From Aureimonas sp. Leaf324 (GTDB lineage: Bacteria; Pseudomonadota; Alphaproteobacteria; Rhizobiales; Rhizobiaceae), in the NCBI RefSeq assembly GCF_001423245.1, contig NZ_LMOH01000025.1:63329-127328 (forward strand): a stretch of 64,000 nucleotides of DNA, given 5' to 3'. The notes under the pieces were generated by a model that was not told the origin of the DNA, did not search any database, and worked only from the letters and a program-made list of their open reading frames with translations. Positions within the stretch are counted from its first letter, which is position 1. Each line of letters opens with the position of its first letter. Both the position numbers and the translations under genes were made by a program. Positions 9,062 through 19,163 of this stretch are shown here, one piece after another.

Positions 9062-11158
9062 TCAGCGGCCGGACGCCACCTGTTCGCGCGCGAGCTTGAC
9101 GACGTTGTCGACCGTGAAGCCGAACTTCTCCTGGAGCTTGGCGATCGGGGCCGAGGCGCCGAAGGTCTTCATGACGATTTTGGCGCCCTTGGAGCCGGCA
9201 TACTGGTCCCAGCCGAGCGATCCGCCCTGCTCCACCGCGACACGGGCCATGACGTCCGGCGGCAGCACCTCGTCGCGGTAGCTCTCGTCCTGTCGTTCGA
9301 AAAGGTGCCAGGACGGCATGGAGACGACCCGCGCCTTGATGCCTTCGCCCTGGAGACGCTCGCGCGCCTCGATGCAGAGGGAGACCTCGGACCCGGTGGC
9401 CAGGAGGATCACGTCCGGCTTGCCGCCCTCGGCCTCGGCGAGGACATAGGCGCCCTTGCGAAGGTTCGAAGCCGGCGCGAATGTCGAGCGGTCGAGCGTC
9501 GGCAGCGGCTGGCGCGACAGGACGAGTGCGGTCGGCTCGTGCCGCTGCTCCATCGCGACCCGCCAGGCTTCCGCCGTCTCGTTGGCGTCGCAGGGGCGGA
9601 TCGTGTTGAGGCCCGGGATCGCGCGCAGGGAGGCGAGGTGCTCCACCGGCTGGTGGGTCGGCCCGTCCTCGCCGACGCCGATCGAATCGTGCGTGAACAC
9701 CCAGACTGCCGGGATCTCCATGATCGCCGACAGGCGCACGGGCGCGCGCATGTAGTCCGAGAAGACCAGGAACGTCGCGCCGTAGGGGCGCACGTAGGAC
9801 AGCGCCATGCCGTTGACGACGGCGCCCATGCCGTGTTCGCGGATGCCGAAATGGAGGTTCCGGCCGGCATAGTCGTCGGCCGAGAAGCTGCCTGCCCCCT
9901 CGAAGCCGAGCTTGGACTTGTTGGAGGGCGCAAGGTCCGCCGAGCCGCCGACGAGGAAGGGCACGCGTTCGGCGATCGCGTTCAGCACCTTGCCGGACGC
10001 ATCACGCGAGGCGATGCCCTTGGCGTCCGGCTCGAAGCTCGGGATCGAGGCATCCCAGCCGTCCGGCAGCCGGCCCTCGCGCATCGCGTCGATCTCGGCA
10101 GCGAGCTCGGGATGGGCCTGTCGATAGCGGGCGAAATCGGCCTCCCAGGCCTCGCGCGCCGCCTTGCCGCGCGTCTCGACCCGGCCGCGGAAATCGGTGG
10201 CGACGCCGTCTGGCACGTAGAAATCCTTGTCCTCCGGCCAGCCGTAGGAGCGCTTGGCGCCTTTCACGTCCTCGGCGTCGAAGGCCTCGCCGTGCGCGGC
10301 CGCCGTGCCCTGCTGCTTGGCAAGGCCGTAGCCGATCACGCTGTCGACGACGACGAGCGTCGGCCGCTCGTCGGTCGCGCGGAACTCCTCCGCCGCGCGG
10401 CGGATCGCCGACCGGTCGTTGGCGTCGGAGACATGCAGCGTCTTCCAGCCGTAGCCGCGGAAGCGCTTCGCGACGTCTTCGGAGAAAGCGAGGCTGGTGA
10501 AGCCCTCGATCGAGACCTTGTTGTTGTCGTAGATCCAGAGAAGGTTCGACAGCTTCAGATGACCGGCGAGCGAGGCGGCCTCGGAGGACACGCCCTCCAT
10601 CATGTCGCCGTCGCCGCAGAGCACGATCACGTCGTGGTCGAAGACCTTGGCCTCCGGCTTGTTATAGCGCGCGGCGAGCCAGCGCTCGGCGATCGCCATG
10701 CCGACCGAGTTGCCGCAGCCCTGGCCGAGCGGGCCGGTGGTCGTCTCGACGCCGGTGGTCATCCGGTATTCCGGGTGGCCCGGCGTCTTCGACGAGAGCT
10801 GACGGAACGCCTTGATGTCGTCGAGCGAGACGGCCGGCTTGCCGGTCTTCTTACCTTCCGCGTCGATCTCCTCGACGCCCGCGAGATGCAGCACCGAGTA
10901 AAGCAGCATCGAGCCGTGGCCGACCGACAGCACGAAGCGGTCCCGGTTCGGCCAGTCCGGCTGGCCGGGATCGTAGCGCATGAACTCGGTCCACAGCGTG
11001 TAGGCGACCGGCGCCAGACCCAGCGGCGCGCCGACATGGCCGGAATGCGCCTTCAGGACGGCGTCCATCGACAGGGTGCGGATCGTGTCGATCGCCAGCT
11101 GCTCGGGCGAGCCGCGCTCGCTGGATCCGGCGTCGGCGGCTACGGGGTTCGCGCTCAT
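9062..11158 (-). CDS. tkt: Transketolase
   Basis: A 698-residue thiamine diphosphate enzyme that transfers two-carbon units in the non-oxidative pentose phosphate pathway. The cofactor-binding motif [19 protein letters not shown], followed by [12 protein letters not shown], lies in the N-terminal third. The central domain has [14 protein letters not shown] with the conserved Glu-His, and the C-terminal domain contains [11 protein letters not shown]. Length is standard. It is first in the tkt-gnd-HAD group. The 299-base gap upstream to exbB should hold its promoter; I could not identify convincing -35/-10 boxes for it. Confidence 0.96.
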   Translation of the reverse strand: MSANPVAADAGSSERGSPEQLAIDTIRTLSMDAVLKAHSGHVGAPLGLAPVAYTLWTEFMRYDPGQPDWPNRDRFVLSVGHGSMLLYSVLHLAGVEEIDAEGKKTGKPAVSLDDIKAFRQLSSKTPGHPEYRMTTGVETTTGPLGQGCGNSVGMAIAERWLAARYNKPEAKVFDHDVIVLCGDGDMMEGVSSEAASLAGHLKLSNLLWIYDNNKVSIEGFTSLAFSEDVAKRFRGYGWKTLHVSDANDRSAIRRAAEEFRATDERPTLVVVDSVIGYGLAKQQGTAAAHGEAFDAEDVKGAKRSYGWPEDKDFYVPDGVATDFRGRVETRGKAAREAWEADFARYRQAHPELAAEIDAMREGRLPDGWDASIPSFEPDAKGIASRDASGKVLNAIAERVPFLVGGSADLAPSNKSKLGFEGAGSFSADDYAGRNLHFGIREHGMGAVVNGMALSYVRPYGATFLVFSDYMRAPVRLSAIMEIPAVWVFTHDSIGVGEDGPTHQPVEHLASLRAIPGLNTIRPCDANETAEAWRVAMEQRHEPTALVLSRQPLPTLDRSTFAPASNLRKGAYVLAEAEGGKPDVILLATGSEVSLCIEARERLQGEGIKARVVSMPSWHLFERQDESYRDEVLPPDVMARVAVEQGGSLGWDQYAGSKGAKIVMKTFGASAPIAKLQEKFGFTVDNVVKLAREQVASGR

Positions 11159-11355
11159 GGGGCGTTCCTTGTGGTTCGAGGCCGGGCGCGTCGCGGGGGT
11201 TCGACCCCGAGCGTCGCGGCGTCCCGCTCATCTCACGCCTTATGGTGGAGCGCGGCGCCGTCATGTCGATGGGCGCGCCGGGCGTCCCGTGCCAAGGATC
11301 GCGGGAGGGGGCGAGCGCCGGGGCTTGTGCGGGCCGGACGCGATGCGTATGGAAA

Positions 11356-11376
11356 ACATGACTAGATTGTTCATGT
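11356..11376. promoter_or_regulatory. Candidate RirA-type iron-responsive operator upstream of exbB
   Basis: The sequence ACATGA-N9-TCATGT is a perfect 6-bp inverted repeat containing TGA-N9-TCA, the core of the IRO box reported for the rhizobial iron regulator RirA. It sits 81 bases before the exbB start in an AT-rich patch unlike the surrounding DNA. TonB-ExbBD genes are typical iron-repressed targets, so position and neighbour agree. Apart from this site and the tkt promoter I see nothing else in the 299-base tkt-exbB gap. Confidence 0.5.
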
Positions 11377-11457
11377 ATTCTCGATCGGCATCCGCCCCTC
11401 CCCGGTTGCCGTCGGGACCGAGGGCCCCTCCCGCCCGATCGGCGAGAAAGTTCGACG

Positions 11458-12519
<1,062 letters not shown>

Positions 12520-12525
12520 CGCGCC

Positions 12526-12981
12526 GTGGGTGTCAGCCTGAAAAGCTCCGACGACGACGATTCCGGCGAAGTCTCCGAGATCAACGTCACGCCCTTCATC
12601 GACGTCGTTCTCGTGCTCCTCATCATCTTCATGGTGGCGGCGCCCTTGTCCACCGTCGACGTGCCGGTGGACCTGCCCGTCTCCAACGCGCAGCCCCAGC
12701 CGCGCACCGACGAGCCGCTCTATCTCACCGTGCAGGACGACCTGAACCTCGTGCTCGGCGAGGAGGCGATCGCCCGCGAGGCCCTGGGGGCTGCGATCGA
12801 CGCGCGCACCGGGGGCAACCGGGACGAGCGCATCTTCCTGCGCGCCGATGCCGCCGTCGATTACGGCGATCTCATGGAGGTGATGAACGCGCTGCGGGAC
12901 GCGGGCTATCTCAAGATCGCGCTGGTCGGGCTCGAGAACACGGGCGCCGCGCCCGCCGCCGGGGTCGCCCCGCAACCATGA
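12526..12981 (+). CDS. exbD: TonB-system proton channel subunit ExbD
   Basis: A 151-residue protein with one membrane span near residues 22-43 (VTPFIDVVLVLLIIFMV). It contains the conserved aspartate (Asp26) that carries protons in ExbD/TolR, followed by a periplasmic domain. It uses a GTG start 6 bases after the exbB stop. The last codons overlap the tonB start by 4 bases. An Asp-rich cytoplasmic tail (residues 9-13) precedes the span. Confidence 0.94.
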   Translation: MGVSLKSSDDDDSGEVSEINVTPFIDVVLVLLIIFMVAAPLSTVDVPVDLPVSNAQPQPRTDEPLYLTVQDDLNLVLGEEAIAREALGAAIDARTGGNRDERIFLRADAAVDYGDLMEVMNALRDAGYLKIALVGLENTGAAPAAGVAPQP

Positions 12982-13904
12982 CGCTTGCCCGCCCCGACGA
13001 TCTCGAACGCGGCTCCACCACGATGAGCGTCGCGCGCTGGGGCACGGCGATGCTGTGCATCGCCACCGCCCATGCCGCGGCCGCCTGGTTCTTCGTGCAG
13101 CTCCCCCCGATCGCGACCCCGCCGACCGGCGCGCCCGAGGCGCCGATCCTGATTGAGCTCGCGCCGCCGGAAGCCGCACCGCCGGCCGCGCCCGCCGTGG
13201 AAGCGCCGGAGCCCGCTGAAGAGCCGCAGGAAACGCCGCCCGAACCGCTACCGCCGGAGCCGGAACCCGAGCCGCCCCCGCCCGAGCCCATCGCGCCGCC
13301 GCCCGAACCCGATCTCCCGCCGCCGGTGGAGGAGCCGCCGCCGGTCGTGGACCCCGAGCCCCTGCCCGAGCCGCCGGCGGAACCCCAGCCCGAGCCGCCG
13401 CCTGCCGTCGAGACGCCGGCGGAGGCAGTGATCAATGCGCCGGTCCCGCGCGCGCGCCCTCGCCCGCCCGAGCCGCGTCGCGAGGTCGCCGAGCGCCGCC
13501 CCGAACGCCCGCGCGAGGCGGAGCGTCCGCGTGAGCGCGAGCGGCCCCGCACCGAACGCCGGCAGGCGGCGGCACCTGCTTCTAGCGCCTCGCGCGCCGC
13601 GCCCGAGGCCTCGCAGGGTCAGCGCGTGCGTTCGAGCGTGTCGCCGGCGCGATGGCAATCGCAGGTGTCGGCGCGGCTCAACCGCTTCAAGCGCACCCCG
13701 CGCGGGGGCGGCGCGGGCACGGTGCGCGTGTCCTTCACGATCACCGCCAGCGGCGCCGCCACCGGCATCCGCCTGTCGGGCTCGTCCGGCAATCCGGCTC
13801 TCGACGAGGCCGCGCTCTCCCTGGTGCGCCGCGCCAGCCCATTTCCGGCGCCGCCGGAGGGCGGGAGCGTCCCCATGACGGTGCCGATCGCTTATACGCG
13901 CTGA
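12978..13904 (+). CDS. tonB: Energy transducer TonB
   Basis: A 308-residue periplasm-spanning protein anchored by one N-terminal membrane helix at about residues 20-38. A long Pro/Glu-rich rod follows (about residues 42-150), then an Arg/Glu-rich linker, and a C-terminal TonB domain beginning near QSQVSARLNRFKRTP with the typical GxVxVxFTI and AL.LVRRASPFPAPP elements. It contacts TonB-dependent receptors in the outer membrane. The ATG overlaps the exbD stop (ATGA). A second ATG 15 codons further in, closer to the membrane helix, is an alternative start. The Pro-Glu region is real protein repeat structure; the strongly biased codons there produce several false frames. Confidence 0.93.
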   Translation: MTLARPDDLERGSTTMSVARWGTAMLCIATAHAAAAWFFVQLPPIATPPTGAPEAPILIELAPPEAAPPAAPAVEAPEPAEEPQETPPEPLPPEPEPEPPPPEPIAPPPEPDLPPPVEEPPPVVDPEPLPEPPAEPQPEPPPAVETPAEAVINAPVPRARPRPPEPRREVAERRPERPREAERPRERERPRTERRQAAAPASSASRAAPEASQGQRVRSSVSPARWQSQVSARLNRFKRTPRGGGAGTVRVSFTITASGAATGIRLSGSSGNPALDEAALSLVRRASPFPAPPEGGSVPMTVPIAYTR

Positions 13905-13961
13905 CGGCGCATGGACGAAGACACCCGCGGAGGCGTGTCCGGAGGCCCGTTCGGGAGCCTG

Positions 13962-14480
13962 TCAGTCGAGGCTGAGATCGATGGCGCGGCGCGCCGTCAT
14001 CTCCAGCCCGACCTTCTCGACGTTGGCGAGGATCCAAGTGGACATCGCATTCTGCGAATTCTTTTCTTCGCGGATCATTTCGGCGTCGCGAAACTGGATC
14101 CAACGTCTTTGCGCGGTGCGCAGGGCTCCCAGTTGCCCGTCTCGCAAGGCCTGATCGCTAACGTCGTCCCCGCGGATCGCATCCACTTGGGCCTGAAAGT
14201 TCCGGTTCAGAAGCTGGTCCCAAGCCGCGGTTTCGCGCGCCGCGCAGAAATAGGTCCGGGCCGATACAATCTCATCGGATGGCTGGTCGCGGCACATCTC
14301 GGATATCCGGCCGATGCACGTGTCCTTCTCGCGCCTCTTCCTCTGCATCTCAAGGCAAGCACGGATCGCGGCCAGATCGGCGGCGATCTCGACCTGGTTT
14401 CCGGCAGCGCCTGCTCGTCCGGCCGAAGCCGACCAGGAACAGAGGAGCACGGCAAGAAGCATCGCGAGCAGGCGTATCAC
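13962..14480 (-). CDS. LprI-like (DUF1311) secreted protein
   Basis: About 172 residues. The hydrophobic start LLAMLLAVLLCSWSASA looks like a signal peptide. The mature part has paired cysteines and the motif region QLLNRNFQAQVDAIR ... RTAQRRWIQFRDAE that characterises the lysozyme-inhibitor LprI N-terminal family (DUF1311). Some members inhibit lysozyme; most have no proven role. It begins 2 bases after the stop of the COG4091 gene. The start is uncertain: GTG at 14480 gives a signal peptide with an Arg n-region, while ATG at 14462 has AGAGGTGAT 14 bases upstream. It was missed at first because a frame in the upstream gene runs through it. Confidence 0.75.
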   Translation of the reverse strand: MIRLLAMLLAVLLCSWSASAGRAGAAGNQVEIAADLAAIRACLEMQRKRREKDTCIGRISEMCRDQPSDEIVSARTYFCAARETAAWDQLLNRNFQAQVDAIRGDDVSDQALRDGQLGALRTAQRRWIQFRDAEMIREEKNSQNAMSTWILANVEKVGLEMTARRAIDLSLD

Positions 14481-14482
14481 CT

Positions 14483-15814
14483 CTAGGCGACCCGGCCGAC
14501 GAACTGCTCGTCCGCCGCGTCCAGTTCGCGGCGAACGCGGGTGATCTCGAGGCTCTCGTCGGGGGCGGCGTTGGCGTAGGTGATCTTCTCGCCGGCCTTG
14601 ATCGGGGCGGTCACCCGTGCGCCCTCGGCCAGGCCGAGTGGCAGGCCGCCGGCGGCCCGCGCCTCCCCCCACGTCATCGCGAAGCCGCGATACTGCGTCT
14701 CGCCGATGCGCCCGAGCGTCTCGCCTGGGGCGAGGTCGCGCTTGGCGACGGCGACGCACTCGGCGACGGGCCGGTCCAAAGGCTCCATGTGCGGGCGGCG
14801 GTGGACGGCCGCATGGATCGCCGACAGCGGCACCTCGATCGAGGTGAGATGGAAGGGGCGCAGGAGCGAGAAGCAGGGGCCGGGGCCGACCTTCAGGTCG
14901 GCGATGCGCTCGGTGACGCGCGGATGGCGGCCCTTCACCACGCAGAAGACGCCCGGCGCGACGCCGCGCCCGATCGTGTAGTCGACACAGCCCATGCGCG
15001 ACAGGATGCCCCCATCCTCCTTCGGGCAGAGCACCTGCGCAAGGTCGTCGGCGGTGGCGTTCGGGCCGTGCATGCCCGGAACGTCCGGCACGAGACCGGT
15101 CGCGTTGGCGATCGCCACCATCTCGACCATGGTCTTCGATCCGTCGACGAACTCGACCAGCATGCGCGCGTTCATGTTGCGCCGGGCCGCTTCCGCCTCG
15201 TAGTCGGCGGGCACGGCGTTGAAGTCGAGCGGGTTGTTCTTGCCCTTGCCCGCGCACACGATGTCGAGACCCAGCGACTGGGCGAGACCGATCAGCTCGA
15301 TCGTCGCGTGCGGCTCGTCGCCCGCCGCGCCCGTGTAGACGACGCCCGCCCGCTTCGCTGCGGCGTTGAGATGGCGGCCGACCGCGATGTCGGCTTCGAC
15401 GTTCAGCATCACCACATGCTTGCCGGCCGCAAAGGCCTTCAGTGCCAGCGTCGTGCCGAAGCTCGGGCTGCCCGTCGCATCCACCACGACGTCGATGCGG
15501 CCCGCCTCGCACAGGAGCGCGGCGTCCGGCACGATCGCCGCGCGGCCCGCCTCGATCGCGGCGTCGACGTCCCCGGCGCGCTCGGCGCGCGCACTTTCCT
15601 CCGGCGCGTAGCCGGCATAGGCGAGTGCGGCCTCGGTCTCGGCGGCCCGCGAGGTCGACACGGCGCCGAGCCGGACGCCCGGCATCAGCTTCAGCTGGAC
15701 CAGGAGGTCGATGCCCATCTGCCCCGCCCCGGCGACGCCCACCGTCACCGCCCCGTGCTTGTCCGCATAGGCGTGGAGATCGGCGGCAAGGCCGACGCGT
15801 GCGATGGAATGCAT
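14483..15814 (-). CDS. Homoserine-dehydrogenase-like oxidoreductase with C-terminal SAF domain (COG4091 type)
   Basis: A 443-residue protein. The N-terminal Rossmann fold has GVAGAGQMGIDLL near residues 26-38, and a second motif reads DVVVDATGSPSFGT. The C-terminal third (AVAKRDLAPGETLG ... GARVTAPIKAGEKITY) is a SAF-like domain. This architecture is that of the predicted homoserine-dehydrogenase/SAF family, which includes proteins acting in sugar or amino-acid pathways, but the reaction is not established. It is divergent from the response-regulator gene across 182 bases and appears to head a two-gene unit with the LprI-like gene. I give no gene symbol because the substrate cannot be read. 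Confidence 0.75.
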   Translation of the reverse strand: MHSIARVGLAADLHAYADKHGAVTVGVAGAGQMGIDLLVQLKLMPGVRLGAVSTSRAAETEAALAYAGYAPEESARAERAGDVDAAIEAGRAAIVPDAALLCEAGRIDVVVDATGSPSFGTTLALKAFAAGKHVVMLNVEADIAVGRHLNAAAKRAGVVYTGAAGDEPHATIELIGLAQSLGLDIVCAGKGKNNPLDFNAVPADYEAEAARRNMNARMLVEFVDGSKTMVEMVAIANATGLVPDVPGMHGPNATADDLAQVLCPKEDGGILSRMGCVDYTIGRGVAPGVFCVVKGRHPRVTERIADLKVGPGPCFSLLRPFHLTSIEVPLSAIHAAVHRRPHMEPLDRPVAECVAVAKRDLAPGETLGRIGETQYRGFAMTWGEARAAGGLPLGLAEGARVTAPIKAGEKITYANAAPDESLEITRVRRELDAADEQFVGRVA

Positions 15815-15996
15815 GGGAAGCCGGCCCTTCGGATGGGCGCCGCGACGGCGGCGCTGTCAGCCTCGACCGATAGCGGCAGGGCGGCAGGGGAATCAACCGG
15901 CCGCGACGTCACGTCTTCGCTCATGTTCCCAACCCGGGCCCGAGGCCCTATGGTCGGGCCTCTGCGACCCCTCGAGAGCGGCGGAACCGGCCTTTC

Positions 15997-16671
15997 ATGC
16001 GCATGCTCCTGGTGGAGGACAACGAGGGACTGGGCGATGCCGTCAATCGCCACCTGCGCGGGGCCGGCCACGCGGTGGAATGGGTGAGGAGCGCCGAGGA
16101 CGCGGTGGAGGCCTTCGGGCTCGACACGTTCGACGCGGTGATCCTCGACCTCACGCTGCCCGGCCGCGACGGGCTCTGGGTGATCTCGCAGCTGCGCCGG
16201 GCGCGCTCCAGCGTCCCCGTCCTCGTGATGACGGCGCGATCCGAGATCGACGACAAGGTCAGCCTCCTCGACCAGGGCGCCGACGACTACCTGACGAAGC
16301 CCTTCGACCTGCGCGAGCTCGACGCGCGGCTGCGCGCGCTCCTGCGCCGTCCCGCCGGGCAGACCACCAGCGTCTCGGCCTTCGGCGACGTGACGGTGGA
16401 TCTCGCCGGCCACGCCGTGAGCCGGGGCGGCGAGCGGCTCGACATCGGCCGGCGCGAGTTCCGCCTGCTCGAGATCCTCCTGTCGCGGCCCGGTGTCGTC
16501 GTCGGCAAGGAGCAGCTGATGGCGCAGCTCTTCTCGTTCGACGAAGCGGTCTCGATAAACGCGCTGGAGCTCTACGTCTCGCGCCTTCGCCGCAAGCTGG
16601 AGGGCTCGGCCTTGGAGATCGCGACGGTGCGCGGGTCCGGCTATGTCGCGCGGGTGCGCGATGGCGGATAG
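15997..16671 (+). CDS. OmpR-family response regulator, likely TctD-type
   Basis: A 224-residue transcription factor. The receiver domain (1-115) has acidic residues in LLVEDNEGLG, phospho-acceptor Asp51 in AVILDLTLPG, and Lys in YLTKPFDL. The C-terminal winged helix (about 125-222) has the region ISINALELYVSRLRRKL-like, here SINALELYVSRLRRKL, and ends TVRGSGYVAR. It overlaps the kinase gene by 11 bases, so the pair is co-translated. With tctCBA downstream it matches the TctD/TctE arrangement known for control of tricarboxylate uptake. Its binding site may be the direct repeat before tctC. Confidence 0.92.
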   Translation: MRMLLVEDNEGLGDAVNRHLRGAGHAVEWVRSAEDAVEAFGLDTFDAVILDLTLPGRDGLWVISQLRRARSSVPVLVMTARSEIDDKVSLLDQGADDYLTKPFDLRELDARLRALLRRPAGQTTSVSAFGDVTVDLAGHAVSRGGERLDIGRREFRLLEILLSRPGVVVGKEQLMAQLFSFDEAVSINALELYVSRLRRKLEGSALEIATVRGSGYVARVRDGG

Positions 16672-19114
16672 GACGGTCTCGATCCGGCGCCGGGTGCTGG
16701 TCGCCGCGACGCTCCTTCTCCTGCTGGCCGCCCTCGTCCTCGTCGCCTTCATCCGCGACTATGCCGAGCGGGCGTCCGAGCGCGCCTTCGACAGCCTGCT
16801 CGGCGCCTCGGCCCTCATCATCGCGGGCGCCGTCCAGCTCGAGGAGGGCGAGGTGACGGTGGAACTGCCGCTCGCCTCCTTCTCGATGTTCTCCGGCCGC
16901 GACCGCATCTTCTACGCGGTGGAGGCGCCGGACGGCACCAACGTCACTGGCTATCCCGACCTGTCGGAAGGCCTCGTCCCCGAGGACGACAGCGAGCCGA
17001 CCTTTGCCGACGCCGTCTACCGCGGCGAGCCGGTGCGCGTGGCGAGCGCCGGGCGGCTCGTCTCCACCGCGTCCGGCACGGGCTGGGCGACGGTGCGCGT
17101 CGCCGAAACGCTGAGCGAGCGGCGCGCGCTCGCCCGCGAGATCTTCCAGAACGCGCTCCTGCCGGTGGTCGCGCTTCTTCTCCTGGCGCTGGTGATCCTG
17201 TGGTTCGGCATCGGCCGCGCCTTCCGCCCGCTCCTGTCGCTGGAGCGGCACCTGCGCGCCCGCGCCCCGGAGAACCTCTCGCCCGTCGACCTGCCGGTGC
17301 CGCAGGAGGCGGTGCAGCTCGTCGGGGCGCTCAACGACTTCATGGGCCGGCTGGCGCTGGCGCGAGAGCGCCTGGAGGCTCTCGTCGCCGAGGCCGCGCA
17401 CGAAGTGCGCACGCCGCTCGCCTCGCTGCGCCTCCAGGCCGAGGTGGCGCGCGGCGAGAGCGACCCCGAGGCGCTGCGCACCCAGGTCGCGCGCATCCAC
17501 GACGAGGCGGTGCAGGCGAGCCAGCTCGTCTCCCAGCTCCTGATGGACGCGACGATCTCGCACCGGCTCGACACCGCGCCGGCGGGCGCGACGCCGGTCG
17601 GCGCGGTGGTGACCGAGGTCGTGCGACGGCTCGACCCCGACACCGCCGACCGCGTGCGCGTGTCGATCGCGCCCGGCATGGCCGAGGCCTCGCTTGGGGC
17701 CGATCGCGTGGTCCTGCGCGAGATGCTCCGCAACCTCGTCGACAACGCCCTCACCTACAGCCGCGGCCCGGTGGAGATCGCGGTCGCGGCGCGTGCCGAC
17801 GGATCGATCGGCATCGACGTCGCCGACCGCGGGCCGGGCATCGCGATCGACGAGCGCGAGGCGGTGTTCCAGCGCTTCCGGCGCGGCGGGGCCTCGGCCG
17901 GGACCAACGGCTCGGGGCTGGGACTGGCGATCGTGCGCCGCGCGGTCGAGGCCCAGCGCGGGCGGATCGATCTCAAGGACCGGCCGGGCGGCGGGCTGCT
18001 CGTCCGGCTCGTGCTGCCGCGGGTCGACCTCCGCACCGGCCGCCCGGCCGCGAGAGCCCTCGCCTCGCTGGCCCTTCTTGCGATCCTGTGGTGGCCGATC
18101 GCGACGGCCGGCGCGGCCGAGGTTGTCTACCCCGCGCCGGACGGCTCCGGCGAGACGCGCCTCCAAATCCTCGGGGCCACCGACACGGGCCTCTTCGCCC
18201 ATCTCGTGCGCGGCTTCCAGGCGCGCCGGCCAGACGTCACCGTCACCTACGAGGAGGGCGAGACGCTCGCCATCTTCGAGGCCTTCGCCTCCGGCGCCCG
18301 CCCGCCGCCGGACGTGATGATCAGCTCGGCCTCCGACCTCCAGGTCAAGCTCGTCAACGACGGCTTCGCGCAGCCCTTGAACCTTGCCGGCGCCGCCAAT
18401 CTGCCGGGCTGGGCGCAGTGGCGCTCCGAGCTCTTCGGCTTCTCCTTCGAGCCGGCGGTGATCGTCTACAATCCCGACATCCTCGCCGAGAACGAGGTGC
18501 CGCGCAGCCATCTGGACCTCGCCGAGCTCCTGGAGAAACAGGCCGTGCGGCTCGCCGGCAAGATCGCGACCTACGACGTCGCGCGCTCGGGCGTCGGCTA
18601 CATGCTGGCGGCACAGGACCAGTCCGTGTCGTCCTATTTCTGGCGCCTCGCCAGCGCCTTCGGCCGGGCGGGCGTGCGCCTGTCGGGAGCGAGCCCCGCG
18701 ATCCTCGACGGCGTCGAGCGCGGCGATCTCGCGCTCGGCTACAACGTCCTCGGCTCCTACGCCTTTGCGCGGCAGGCGGCGGGCGCGCGCATCGGCATCG
18801 TGGTGCCCGACGACTACGTGCTCGTCGTCACGCGCTCGATGTTCGTGCCAGTCGGGGCGCAGCGCGCCGACCTCGGCGAGGCCTTCATCGAGTTCGCGCT
18901 GTCGGACGAGGGCCAGTCGATCCTCGCCGGTCCCGCCGCACTCGGCGCCGTGGTGCCGGGGACGCAAGGAAGCTGGACGGCCGAGCGCATCGCGGCGCGC
19001 GGTCGCGGTGCCGTGCAGCCGGTGCCGCTCGGCCCCTCGCTTCTCGTCGGGCTCGACCGCCAGCGTCGTGCCCGGTTTCTGGACACGTGGATGGAGATCG
19101 TTGCACCGCAATAA
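16661..19114 (+). CDS. Sensor histidine kinase fused to a periplasmic solute-binding protein
   Basis: One uninterrupted frame of 817 residues. Membrane span 1 is at about 12-32, a periplasmic sensor segment at 33-160, and span 2 at about 165-185. A HisKA domain follows with His247 in AEAAHEVRTPLASL, then a HATPase domain with RNLVDNALTY (357-366), DRGPGI (389-394) and GSGLGLAIV (417-425). After the kinase ends near 452 there is a third hydrophobic segment, ALASLALLAILWWPIATAGA (about 466-485), then a full extracellular solute-binding domain (about 487-817, resembling iron/AfuA-type binding proteins). The third span places the binding domain in the periplasm, so the topology is consistent. ATAGA-AE resembles a signal-peptidase site, so the binding domain could also be released. 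No stop or frameshift separates the two parts; a GTG at 18011 is the only plausible internal start. Start chosen: the ATG overlapping the regulator by 11 bases. Confidence 0.88.
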   Translation: MADRTVSIRRRVLVAATLLLLLAALVLVAFIRDYAERASERAFDSLLGASALIIAGAVQLEEGEVTVELPLASFSMFSGRDRIFYAVEAPDGTNVTGYPDLSEGLVPEDDSEPTFADAVYRGEPVRVASAGRLVSTASGTGWATVRVAETLSERRALAREIFQNALLPVVALLLLALVILWFGIGRAFRPLLSLERHLRARAPENLSPVDLPVPQEAVQLVGALNDFMGRLALARERLEALVAEAAHEVRTPLASLRLQAEVARGESDPEALRTQVARIHDEAVQASQLVSQLLMDATISHRLDTAPAGATPVGAVVTEVVRRLDPDTADRVRVSIAPGMAEASLGADRVVLREMLRNLVDNALTYSRGPVEIAVAARADGSIGIDVADRGPGIAIDEREAVFQRFRRGGASAGTNGSGLGLAIVRRAVEAQRGRIDLKDRPGGGLLVRLVLPRVDLRTGRPAARALASLALLAILWWPIATAGAAEVVYPAPDGSGETRLQILGATDTGLFAHLVRGFQARRPDVTVTYEEGETLAIFEAFASGARPPPDVMISSASDLQVKLVNDGFAQPLNLAGAANLPGWAQWRSELFGFSFEPAVIVYNPDILAENEVPRSHLDLAELLEKQAVRLAGKIATYDVARSGVGYMLAAQDQSVSSYFWRLASAFGRAGVRLSGASPAILDGVERGDLALGYNVLGSYAFARQAAGARIGIVVPDDYVLVVTRSMFVPVGAQRADLGEAFIEFALSDEGQSILAGPAALGAVVPGTQGSWTAERIAARGRGAVQPVPLGPSLLVGLDRQRRARFLDTWMEIVAPQ

Positions 19115-19129
19115 GGCAGGCTGGCTTCG

Positions 19130-19163
19130 TGACAGGTTTTTGACAGGAACCCTTTGTTAGGAT
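19130..19163 (+). promoter_or_regulatory. Candidate response-regulator site and promoter before tctC
   Basis: Two identical heptamers TGACAGG at 19130-19136 and 19141-19147 are 11 bp apart, the period used by OmpR/PhoB-family regulators that bind tandem repeats on one helix face. Ten bases further is TAGGAT (19158-19163), a possible -10 box, which is the normal spacing when such a site replaces the -35 element. It lies in the 244-base gap between the kinase fusion and tctC, about 195 bases before the tctC start. The rest of that gap shows no gene. Confidence 0.45.

Noticed and set aside
13180-13430. A Pro-rich tandem repeat element in the DNA
   Set aside because: It is the normal Pro/Glu-rich periplasmic rod of TonB, not a DNA repeat element.
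18000-18140. A sequencing frameshift or split between kinase and binding protein
   Set aside because: The frame is continuous, the third span fits the topology, and no stop appears in this frame before 19114. Kept only as a test of the fusion finding.
16259-19111. A 950-residue minus-strand open frame antisense to the kinase fusion
   Set aside because: Highly Arg/Gly/Glu/Ala/His-rich, typical of a shadow frame in high-GC DNA; the plus frame has clear domains.
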